The notes: generated by a model from the letters alone, not told the origin. A stretch of DNA of 5,927 nt from an uncultured Lachnospiraceae bacterium (GCA_910585065.1 CAJUCG010000217.1:1-5927); one strand, 5' to 3'. Shown: positions 1 through 4,039, counted from the first letter of the stretch. Made by a program: numbers and translations.

Positions 1-240
1 AGAGTGCCCTGCAAGTTTGATGCCGGTGTTTAAGCTGCAGGAAGCTTAAGGCGGACAGCTGCCCTTAGGCAGCGAGTGCTAAATTGTCTTCAGCGTTTAA
101 TTTTAATTCCGAGTTTTAACGTGGTCCCGGACCACGGATGGCTTCCGCAACTTCAAAACCCCCGTCGAAACCAGTACAAGCCCGGTTTAGTGCTGAAAGC
201 AGAAATTGCCTCTTACTATAGTATATGCGCATTTTTAGGA
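1..240. other. Hairpin-rich region, possible 3' part of an unidentified structured RNA
   Basis: No convincing gene is seen here; the one modest open frame lacks a ribosome site and has no recognisable protein character. Three tidy hairpins occur on the plus strand: TTAAGCT/AGCTTAA (30-36/43-49), GCTGCC with loop CTTA and GGCAGC (58-63/68-73), and CGTGGTC with loop CCG and GACCACG (120-126/130-136). GCTAAA near 78-83 could also pair imperfectly with TTTAGTGC near 186-193. Clustered stems joined by A/T-rich linkers suggest a structured RNA that begins before the window, but I do not recognise RNase P, tmRNA, 6S or SRP RNA motifs. It could instead be a leader or a decayed gene. Confidence 0.3.
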
Positions 241-324
241 TTTGTCAAATATTTTTTGAAAAAATTATGACGGCGGCGGAAACCAGCTGGATAAATTGAA
301 ATTTTAAAATCACAAATTTGCCTC

Positions 325-353
325 TTGACAAATCACTTTTTTCGAAATATACT
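325..353 (+). promoter_or_regulatory. Promoter of the alanine tRNA
   Basis: A perfect -35 box TTGACA (325-330) is followed by a 17-nt spacer and the -10 box TATACT (348-353). Transcription would begin near 360, about 40 nt before the mature tRNA, which is a normal arrangement for a tRNA operon in Firmicutes. Confidence 0.85.
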
Positions 354-399
354 AATTCTCGTCAAGAAAATTCTTGGTAGCGGGAGTTTTGTTGAATTT

Positions 400-472
400 G
401 GGGATATAGCTCAGCTGGGAGAGCGATACGTTCGCAACGTATAGGCCGTGGGTTCGAGTCCCATTATCTCCA
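400..472 (+). tRNA. tRNA-Ala (anticodon CGC)
   Basis: The full cloverleaf can be folded. The 7-bp acceptor stem pairs GGGGATA with TATCTCC, the D stem GCTC with GAGC, the anticodon stem ATACG with CGTAT, and the T stem GTGGG with CCCAT around the loop TTCGAGT. The anticodon loop TTCGCAA places CGC at 433-435, reading the alanine codon GCG. The acceptor stem has the G3-U70 wobble pair, the main identity mark for alanyl-tRNA synthetase, and A73 is the discriminator base. CCA is not encoded. The gene is single, has its own promoter, and sits just before a recombinase gene pointing towards it. Its 3' half is therefore the probable attachment site, although no second copy of that sequence is seen in the window. 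Confidence 0.95.
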
Positions 473-529
473 TGAAAAGAAAAAAGCCGCAAACCGGAGG
501 TTTTTTAGTGAACTCAAAGGTTTGCGGCT
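473..529 (-). terminator. Intrinsic terminator downstream of the integrase
   Basis: AGCCGCAAACC (485-495) and GGTTTGCGGCT (519-529) form an 11-bp perfect stem with a 23-nt loop. On the minus strand the stem is followed by a T-rich tract (484-473), so it is well placed to end the integrase transcript and to shield the tRNA gene from antisense reading. On the plus strand the tract after the stem is poor in T, so it would end tRNA transcription less well. Confidence 0.75.
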
Positions 530-586
530 ATTCTATTCCATTATATTTTTAGTATAGATAATGTTGTTTTAGCTTTGTTAAATTAA

Positions 587-610
587 AATCTTGTCATGAA
601 TCTTGTCATG
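587..610. repeat. Perfect 12-bp tandem repeat, candidate integrase arm sites
   Basis: The unit AATCTTGTCATG occurs twice head to tail (587-598 and 599-610), immediately after the integrase stop codon and between that gene and the tRNA. Lambda-type recombinases often bind short direct repeats flanking the crossover site through their N-terminal domain, so these are candidate arm-type sites. The repeat is seen directly; its function is inferred from position. Confidence 0.55.
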
Positions 611-613
611 GGA

Positions 614-1300
614 TTATGAGAGGATTGCGCTCCGAAGTTTCTCTGCTGCTTCGCGTTTAGCCTGCTCCTCCTTATCTAACATGGAGTGCCGGTACACTGA
701 CTTCATGACGTGATCCGTTTCCCATCCGCCCATCTTCAAGATGTCGGCTTCAGGGATGTTTAGCGCACTCATTTTGGATGCAAAGTAATGCCGCAGCTTA
801 TGAAGGGGGAAGCGTGGTATCCCAAGCGCGTCTTCGGAGGCTTTCAAAAAGCGTGTGATAGAATTGGGGTAGCCTTTGTAAATATATCCCTTTTCCTTGA
901 TTTTGTCAGCAATTTCCATTGGTATCACAATTTCCCTTGTACTGGCTGTGGTCTTGGTTGTTTTTATTTTCCATGCCCCATCCTCTCTCAGAACCTTCGC
1001 CTTGTTTACCCTGATGATATCCCCGTCCAAGTCGTTCATCGTAAGCGCGCAGATTTCTGAACGGCGCAACCCGTAACAAGCCAGCACAAGGGGGATCTCA
1101 TATTCTGTCCCTTTTGCACGTTCCAATATCCGCCTTACATCTTCATCGGAAGGGATATACGGCTCATTTTTGATTTTTTGCGGCAAAGTGGTAGAAATTT
1201 TTAGATTCGGGCAAAATGTTCCCAAAACAGCCGAAATAAAGCCGTGGTAGTTGCGCACAGTTTTGGGACTATGCCCTTTTGCCAGCTGATTGATCTTCAT
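614..1300 (-). CDS. Tyrosine recombinase (phage-type integrase), N-terminally shortened
   Basis: This is a site-specific recombinase of the lambda integrase family that would cut and rejoin attachment sites through a 3'-phosphotyrosine intermediate. Its C-terminal catalytic domain is complete: Arg79 in GLRRSEICAL, a lysine candidate near 113-116, His167 and Arg170 in HKLRHYFAS, Trp193 in GGW and the nucleophile Tyr203 in VYRHS. The start was placed at ATG 1300 because a perfect AAGGAGG lies 8 nt upstream; a longer reading frame to 1396 would run through leader hairpins. With this start the protein has 228 residues, against about 330-400 for typical relatives. The arm-binding domain is missing and only the last part of the core-binding helices (residues 1-40, with SPKTVRNYHGFISAVL) remains. 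It may be an in-frame deletion product. DNA cutting may persist, but recombination is probably impaired. Confidence 0.9.
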   Translation of the reverse strand: MKINQLAKGHSPKTVRNYHGFISAVLGTFCPNLKISTTLPQKIKNEPYIPSDEDVRRILERAKGTEYEIPLVLACYGLRRSEICALTMNDLDGDIIRVNKAKVLREDGAWKIKTTKTTASTREIVIPMEIADKIKEKGYIYKGYPNSITRFLKASEDALGIPRFPLHKLRHYFASKMSALNIPEADILKMGGWETDHVMKSVYRHSMLDKEEQAKREAAEKLRSAILS

Positions 1301-1308
1301 ACTATCAT

Positions 1309-1315
1309 CCTCCTT
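1309..1315 (-). promoter_or_regulatory. Ribosome binding site that sets the integrase start
   Basis: AAGGAGG on the minus strand lies 8 nt before ATG 1300. It is a full match to the anti-Shine-Dalgarno sequence and decides against upstream starts in the same frame. It looks like the original start region of a full-length integrase gene. Confidence 0.85.
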
Positions 1316-1329
1316 AAAAATGGGTATAA

Positions 1330-1364
1330 AAATAACAGCTAGCGAAAAAAACGCTTGCAAGCTG
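1330..1364 (-). promoter_or_regulatory. Leader hairpin before the integrase, possible attenuator
   Basis: Read on the minus strand, CAGCT-AGCG pairs with CGCT-AGCTG (9 bp, with a bulged TGCA on one side at 1356-1359) around a loop of seven T (1345-1351). TTATTTTTA follows, and the integrase ribosome site lies 15-20 nt further on. The layout resembles a weak terminator or a structure that controls access to the ribosome site. No alternative antiterminator was worked out. Confidence 0.4.
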
Positions 1365-1365
1365 C

Positions 1366-1413
1366 CCCTGAAGATGATACAATATGCTTGAGCCATATGA
1401 TATCATTTCAGGG
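1366..1413 (-). repeat. Long inverted repeat in the integrase leader
   Basis: CCCTGAA (1366-1372), ATGATA (1374-1379) and ATATG (1382-1386) pair in order with CATAT (1394-1398), TATCAT (1401-1406) and TTCAGGG (1407-1413). This gives 18 base pairs broken only by one bulged G and a 2x2 internal loop, closed by a 7-nt loop. It could be an RNA hairpin in the leader or a DNA operator or recombination site; the small interruptions suit RNA slightly better. Confidence 0.6.
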
Positions 1414-1427
1414 TATCTATTTTAAAG

Positions 1428-1458
1428 CCGTTCGGTGCGCCAACACCGGGCGGTTTTT
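1428..1458 (+). terminator. Intrinsic terminator-like hairpin, better on the plus strand
   Basis: CCGTTCGGTG (1428-1437) pairs with CACCGGGCGG (1444-1453), 10 bp with two G-U pairs, around the loop CGCCAA. TTTTT follows on the plus strand. No plus-strand gene lies before it, so it may block antisense transcription leaving the integrase region. Read on the minus strand it is a stable hairpin near the 5' end of the integrase leader, with only a weak T tract. Confidence 0.55.
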
Positions 1459-1467
1459 GCTATTAGG

Positions 1468-1476
1468 ATTATATCA
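1468..1476 (-). promoter_or_regulatory. Candidate extended -10 promoter for the integrase
   Basis: The minus strand reads TGATATAAT, a perfect -10 box with the TGn extension. The -35 region is poor, which extended -10 promoters can tolerate. It lies just past the small RNA terminator and would give the integrase a leader of about 160 nt containing all three hairpins described. Confidence 0.5.
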
Positions 1477-1490
1477 AGTATTCTATAACA

Positions 1491-1519
1491 TAAAAGACCC
1501 CGTATTTCTACGAGGTCTT
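1491..1519 (-). terminator. Terminator of the small RNA
   Basis: AAGACC (1494-1499) pairs with GGTCTT (1514-1519), and CGTA (1501-1504) with TACG (1509-1512), across one C-A mismatch and a 4-nt loop. On the minus strand the stem ends in GGTCTTTTA. The T run is short but the stem is well formed. Confidence 0.65.
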
Positions 1520-1525
1520 AAATGA

Positions 1526-1579
1526 ATGCTGCCCGTAAAGGGCTGTGTCTTCTATGCTGCCGGTAAACGGCAATGTTTT
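1526..1579 (-). repeat. Two tandem 26-nt hairpin units with a compensatory change
   Basis: Units at 1526-1551 and 1554-1579 match at 21 of 26 positions. Two of the five differences form the swapped closing base pair of the stem (1534/1540 in one unit, 1562/1568 in the other). The five-nt loop, GTAAA on the plus strand and UUUAC in the RNA, is identical. Confidence 0.8.
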
Positions 1580-1588
1580 AACACACTC

Positions 1589-1618
1589 ATTATATACCTC
1601 AGTGTATGCAAAAGTCAA
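1589..1618 (-). promoter_or_regulatory. Promoter of the small RNA
   Basis: TTGACT (1618-1613) and a perfect TATAAT (1594-1589) on the minus strand are separated by 18 nt. This is one of the strongest promoter matches in the window, yet no open frame follows it before the hairpin repeats. Confidence 0.8.
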
Positions 1619-1630
1619 TAGAAAAATACA

Positions 1631-2392
1631 TCACTTTGTAAATTTTTTGATTATTTCGTAGTCAATTTTATCAAGGCTTTCTTCAGATAAGGTAATCCCG
1701 GAAAGCATATCTTTATTTTTTTTAGGATCATAAATACGTATTTTGCTTATGGTTGTAATTTGGTTTACCAAGGCAATACTTCCACGTTTCATTTTTGAAA
1801 TTTCGAAGTTCATTTTTTCAAGAAGGTCAAGTTGGTTGTTAATTATTTTTTGTTTATTTTCAATCTCATCTACATATGCTTGTGATACATTGTCGGCTTC
1901 TTTAAATTGTTTTAATTCCTCTTGGAGTCGTTGATGTTCTTCTTTGGTGCTATGAAATGTATCAATGAATTTTGTACTAAATTTTATAAATAGTTCATTT
2001 CCTAGTAAGATTTCTCCACTTCTCAAATTGGATAAATCTCTTTCCTGTTTAATAGATGTTAATGGAACAATAGTAATTACGGGATTATGTATGGAATTAT
2101 CCTTTTCCACTATTACAGCATAATGCAATCCTCCCTCTTCACTCCCAATATTGTAACCAAGATGTACCTTAATTATTTCCCCGCGTTTATATCTCTTCAA
2201 ACTGGAAGGAGAGAAGCGGTTTTCAAAATCAAGGAATGTTGTCCAATCGCTAATCCAGTAACTTAATTTATCAGCTTTTGCATTTATTTTCTTATCTGGA
2301 TTCTTAATCAGCTTTTCCAAATAGGTATTAAGTGCTTTTAAAGCATTATTCTTATGGCAGATTAAATTTTCTTGTGTTTGGTTCTTAGCCAT
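1631..2392 (-). CDS. MazF/PemK-like toxin-family protein with a coiled-coil insertion
   Basis: Members of this family are mostly ribosome-independent mRNA endoribonucleases acting in the cytoplasm. The 253-residue protein has an N-terminal helical extension (1-66, with KLSYWISDWTTFLDFENRF). The first half of the barrel follows, RGEIIKVHLG at 70-79, GSEEGGLHYAVIV at 83-95 and VPLTS at 109-113. A charged, probably coiled-coil stretch occupies about 148-200, and the second half is MKRGSIALVNQITTISKIRI (201-220). The pattern matches GSEqGG-x-RP, the T-S strand and EQIRTIDKxR of MazF, but family toxins are about 110-120 residues. The Arg of the RP motif is His90 here, while the Thr of the T-S strand is kept as Thr112. 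GAGG lies 15 nt before the start, which is far for a ribosome site. No small classical antitoxin gene is adjacent; the upstream neighbour is a double-HTH regulator and the downstream one a small RNA. Activity is unproven. Confidence 0.75.
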   Translation of the reverse strand: MAKNQTQENLICHKNNALKALNTYLEKLIKNPDKKINAKADKLSYWISDWTTFLDFENRFSPSSLKRYKRGEIIKVHLGYNIGSEEGGLHYAVIVEKDNSIHNPVITIVPLTSIKQERDLSNLRSGEILLGNELFIKFSTKFIDTFHSTKEEHQRLQEELKQFKEADNVSQAYVDEIENKQKIINNQLDLLEKMNFEISKMKRGSIALVNQITTISKIRIYDPKKNKDMLSGITLSEESLDKIDYEIIKKFTK

Positions 2393-2435
2393 TTTAATTG
2401 CTTATTTCCTCGCTTCCCTTAGATTTTTATTAAAA

Positions 2436-2470
2436 CATTGTGTCACATCGCACAACGATTTAATCATTGT
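2436..2470. promoter_or_regulatory. Operator-like half-site cluster upstream of the toxin-like gene
   Basis: Three copies of a CATTGTG-type half-site lie in alternating orientation: CATTGTG (2436-2442), CACAACG (2451-2457) and CATTGT (2465-2470). ACAACGAT and ATCATTGT form an 8-bp inverted repeat with one G-T position and a 3-nt spacer (2452-2470). TTGTG/CACAA forms a second one (2438-2455). A weak promoter, TTGTGC, 17 nt, TAATAA on the minus strand, overlaps it. A regulator could control the toxin-like gene from here. Confidence 0.4.
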
Positions 2471-2507
2471 TTCCATTTATCAACATAAATTAGGTTTCCC
2501 TCCCTTT

Positions 2508-3116
2508 TTATGCTTCTTTGTCTTTAGCGCGTAGATGCTTTCCGAGTAGGTAATCCGCTTGATCTGCAAGACTCTCTCTTCCCATATCGTCCATCTCATT
2601 ATAACAATGGATGATCTTTTGCAATCTCTTGTCCGGTTCGGTAGGAGATGCAAATAGTTTTTGATTATTTATCGGTTGTTCTGACAGTACTTCTGAAACC
2701 GATATTCCATAAATTTGACATAGTTTGATCAATATGTCGCTTTCCACCTTAGTTTTTCCACGTTCATAGTTGCTAATAGCTTGATAAGTCATTCCTAATA
2801 TATCAGCAACTTCTTTCTGTGTTTTATGTGCTAATATTCTAGCTTGTTTTAATCTTTCGGAGATATCTCCCTCTCCCCCACATTTTATTTGACCTTTTGG
2901 TTTTTCTTCTATTAAATCAGAACGGTTAATTTTAAAATATTGAGCCAAAATTTCTATTTTATCCATGCGGGGCAATCTCGTTCCATTACACCATGTAGAA
3001 ACAGCGGACTTATCAAACCCCAGATCATTTATTAAGTCGGTTTGCGTTTTCTTATTCAATTCCATATAATAATTTAAATTTTTGGAAAAGATTTTTTTGT
3101 AGATATCTTCCGGCAT
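2508..3116 (-). CDS. Repressor-like regulator with two Cro/C1-type HTH domains
   Basis: This is a predicted cytoplasmic DNA-binding protein, probably the element's C1-like repressor. The start at ATG 3116 is set by AGGAGG 7 nt upstream, giving 202 residues. The first XRE-type helix-turn-helix spans about 8-70 (TQTDLINDLGFDKSAVSTWCNG). The second spans about 84-145 (TQKEVADILGMTYQAISNYERG) and is closer to consensus. The tail (150-202) is a short helical region with no S24/LexA-type serine-lysine peptidase, so the classic RecA-triggered self-cleavage is not expected. The gene is divergent from the small Cro-like gene across a promoter region with operator repeats, and it is followed after 115 nt by the MazF-like gene. 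It could also act as the transcriptional partner of that toxin. The HTH assignments are secure, the role is inferred. Confidence 0.85.
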   Translation of the reverse strand: MPEDIYKKIFSKNLNYYMELNKKTQTDLINDLGFDKSAVSTWCNGTRLPRMDKIEILAQYFKINRSDLIEEKPKGQIKCGGEGDISERLKQARILAHKTQKEVADILGMTYQAISNYERGKTKVESDILIKLCQIYGISVSEVLSEQPINNQKLFASPTEPDKRLQKIIHCYNEMDDMGRESLADQADYLLGKHLRAKDKEA

Positions 3117-3137
3117 TTTAGCACCTCCTGCTAGTAT

Positions 3138-3146
3138 ACTATAACA
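3138..3146 (-). promoter_or_regulatory. Extended -10 promoter of the double-HTH repressor
   Basis: The minus strand reads TGTTATAGT, a good -10 box with the TGn extension, 22 nt before the repressor start codon. TTGCTT (3164-3159) could serve as a -35 box but at a short 15-nt spacing. The first operator-like repeat overlaps this site, so autoregulation is likely. Confidence 0.6.
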
Positions 3147-3156
3147 AAAAGTAGAA
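3138..3156. promoter_or_regulatory. Operator-like repeat, copy 1 (divergent)
   Basis: The core CAAAAAGTAGA (3145-3155) is identical to copy 3 but the left arm is degenerate, with 13 of 19 positions shared. It overlaps the -10 region of the repressor promoter. Confidence 0.5.
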
Positions 3157-3195
3157 AAAAGCAATACCAAAAATAAAAAAAATTCAAAAAAAGTA

Positions 3196-3224
3196 TTGAT
3201 ATTCTATAAAAAGTAGAGTATAGT
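3196..3224 (+). promoter_or_regulatory. Promoter of the Cro-like operon
   Basis: TTGATA (3196-3201) and TATAGT (3219-3224) are separated by 17 nt, with a start expected near 3231. The second operator-like repeat fills the spacer exactly, so a bound regulator would exclude RNA polymerase. Confidence 0.8.
3200..3218. promoter_or_regulatory. Operator-like repeat, copy 2
   Basis: The 19-mer TATTCTATAAAAAGTAGAG differs from copy 3 at a single position. It contains TCTAT-AAAAA-GTAGA, an inverted repeat with one mismatch, sitting between the -35 and -10 boxes of the Cro-like operon. Confidence 0.65.
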
Positions 3225-3249
3225 AAAGGGCAGAAAGGGGGTGAAGTGA

Positions 3250-3483
3250 TTGGCAGAGTTTCAGATTAGCCTCGCAGCAGCAAGAGTAAATGCAAAAATG
3301 ACCCAAGAAGATAGCGCAAAAGCTATGAGAGTAAGCAAGACAACAATAGTAAATTGGGAGAAAGGAAAAGTTATCCCAAGAGTTCCAGAAATCGAAATGA
3401 TGTCTAGGATTTACGGAATTCCGCAAGACTATATTTTTTTACCTTGCTATTCTACAAAAAGTAGAGAAAAGAACGTTAGTTAG
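3250..3483 (+). CDS. Small Cro-like HTH regulator
   Basis: This 77-residue protein is almost entirely one XRE-type helix-turn-helix domain (about 6-64), with TQEDSAKAMRVSKTTIVNWEKG as the helix-turn-helix core. The start is TTG at 3250, because the strong ribosome site AAAGGGGGTGA ends 6 nt upstream and no ATG or GTG in frame fits better. It faces away from the double-HTH repressor, as Cro faces C1 in lambda-like switches, and so probably represses that gene or its own promoter. Its tail is encoded across the third operator-like repeat. The gene lies 11 nt before a small membrane protein gene and probably shares its transcript. It could instead be an antitoxin-like or generic regulator. Confidence 0.85.
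   Translation: MAEFQISLAAARVNAKMTQEDSAKAMRVSKTTIVNWEKGKVIPRVPEIEMMSRIYGIPQDYIFLPCYSTKSREKNVS
3448..3466. promoter_or_regulatory. Operator-like repeat, copy 3, inside the Cro-like gene
   Basis: TATTCTACAAAAAGTAGAG contains the perfect palindrome TCTAC-AAAAA-GTAGA (3451-3465). It lies in the last codons of the Cro-like gene, about 230 bases from copy 2, and would suit looping or a transcriptional roadblock. No convincing promoter was found beside it. Confidence 0.55.
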
Positions 3484-3494
3484 GAGATGGGAAA

Positions 3495-3656
3495 ATGGAC
3501 GAGAAATTCTTAAAATTTGCAATCCGGTTGGAAGAGTCAAGCCAGCGAAGAGCAAAAGAGAAGAGGAAAAAGATATTGAGAATTGCCGCCTTTGCCTTTC
3601 CGATAATAATTTTAATATCCGGAATCATCCTGCTTGCAGTATGTATTTTATTTTAG
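3495..3656 (+). CDS. 53-residue single-span membrane protein
   Basis: This short gene is supported by AGGAG 8 nt before its ATG and by tight linkage to the Cro-like gene, whose stop codon abuts that ribosome site (11-nt gap). Residues 1-29 are highly charged (FAIRLEESSQRRAKEKRKK) and should stay in the cytoplasm. Residues about 30-53 are a single hydrophobic helix (AAFAFPIIILISGIILLAVC) ending two residues before the stop. I recognise no family. Small membrane proteins in this operon position of phage-like elements sometimes serve exclusion or toxicity, but nothing here proves that. Its stop codon overlaps the stop of the convergent gene by four bases. Confidence 0.7.
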   Translation: MDEKFLKFAIRLEESSQRRAKEKRKKILRIAAFAFPIIILISGIILLAVCILF

Positions 3657-3671
3657 TACGGAATAAAATAC
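3643..3671. terminator. A/T-rich inverted repeat between convergent genes
   Basis: GTATTTTA (3643-3650) and TAAAATAC (3664-3671) are perfect inverted copies around a 13-nt loop, spanning the overlapping stop codons of two convergent genes. It could act as a weak bidirectional terminator; the stem has very little GC. Confidence 0.35.
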
Positions 3672-4039
3672 TCGCAAATCAATGTAATGAAACAAATAAG
3701 CAATGTCAGGAAAGAAATCATTAAGGAAACTATAGAAGTAATATTTGCTTTACGTGCGGATTTTCTCGCACTGTCCGCATACATCTCGTTTAGGAATTTA
3801 TATCCCTCTATTGTCAAACCGTTAGAAAATTCAATGTGGGGCATTCCGTCAGCAGTTTTAAAATGATCAATACAATTTATGTATCCAGATTCTGCACAAA
3901 GATATATAAATTCCAAGATTTCTTCTTTTGAATATTTTTTTACTGTGATCTCGTTTATAGGGGTTTTTGCTTCAATCTGTTTTAGCACATTGATTGCAAA
4001 CTTTGAAAACCTTTCATAAGGATTTTTACGACTTTTCAT
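3653..4039 (-). CDS. Possible winged-helix protein with a C-terminal membrane anchor
   Basis: The start at ATG 4039 is fixed by AAAGGAG 8 nt upstream, giving 128 residues. Residues 5-88 are soluble and helical and end in a strand-helix pattern (HIEFSNGLTIEGYKFLNEM). This recalls small phage winged-helix proteins such as YjcQ, where a similar LTxxGxxFL stretch closes the domain; I hold that resemblance with moderate-to-low confidence. After a basic linker (ARKSARKAN) residues 101-124 form one hydrophobic helix, so the soluble part is probably anchored at the inner face of the membrane. It has its own promoter and is convergent with the small membrane protein gene. A soluble sensor-like part joined to a membrane helix suits defence or exclusion functions, but that is inference. 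Confidence 0.6.
   Translation of the reverse strand: MKSRKNPYERFSKFAINVLKQIEAKTPINEITVKKYSKEEILEFIYLCAESGYINCIDHFKTADGMPHIEFSNGLTIEGYKFLNEMYADSARKSARKANITSIVSLMISFLTLLICFITLICEYFIPY

Larger units (their letters stand above)
1491..1582 (-). ncRNA. Putative small RNA with two tandem hairpin repeats
   Basis: This is an apparent stand-alone RNA gene of about 90 nt, read from near 1582 to near 1491. It has a near-consensus promoter directly upstream and an intrinsic terminator at its end, with no ribosome site and no credible open frame. The body consists of two 26-nt units with a 28-nt period, each a short GC stem closed by the loop UUUAC. The stems are GCCG/CGGC in the first unit and GCCC/GGGC in the second, so the closing pair has flipped from G-C to C-G with pairing kept. 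A further AAGAC start recurs just before the terminator. I cannot assign it to a known family. It lies on the same strand as, and just downstream of, a MazF-like toxin gene and upstream of the integrase, so it might regulate either. Confidence 0.65.

Noticed and set aside
76..270. 64-codon plus-strand open frame in the left flank
   Set aside because: It has no ribosome site, lies over RNA-like hairpins and its composition does not look like a protein.
206..326. TTGCCTCTT present at 206-214 and 318-326
   Set aside because: A 9-bp match in A/T-rich DNA without symmetry or further support may be chance.
788..1060. Plus-strand open frame opposite the integrase
   Set aside because: It is antisense to conserved catalytic motifs, so it is a shadow.
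1301..1396. N-terminal extension of the integrase to an ATG at 1396 (MAQAYCIIFRGSLQAFF...)
   Set aside because: It has no ribosome site, crosses three leader hairpins and does not resemble an integrase N-terminus; the ATG at 1300 has a perfect AAGGAGG at 8 nt.
1526..1579. CRISPR array
   Set aside because: There are only two imperfect units with almost no spacer, and the variation keeps hairpin pairing, which suits an RNA gene rather than repeat-spacer units.
1582..1594. Twelve-codon peptide (MSVLKHCRLPAA) at the small RNA promoter
   Set aside because: Its ATG overlaps the -10 box, so it would not be in the transcript.
1743..1934. Plus-strand open frame opposite the toxin-like gene
   Set aside because: It is antisense to the conserved barrel and coiled-coil region and has no start signals.
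3117..3170. Upstream start of the double-HTH protein at 3170
   Set aside because: It would be translated from the promoter and operator region; the ATG at 3116 has AGGAGG 7 nt upstream.
3184..3426. Minus-strand open frame across the Cro-like gene and its promoter
   Set aside because: It is a shadow of the HTH gene, which has a promoter, ribosome site and domain support.
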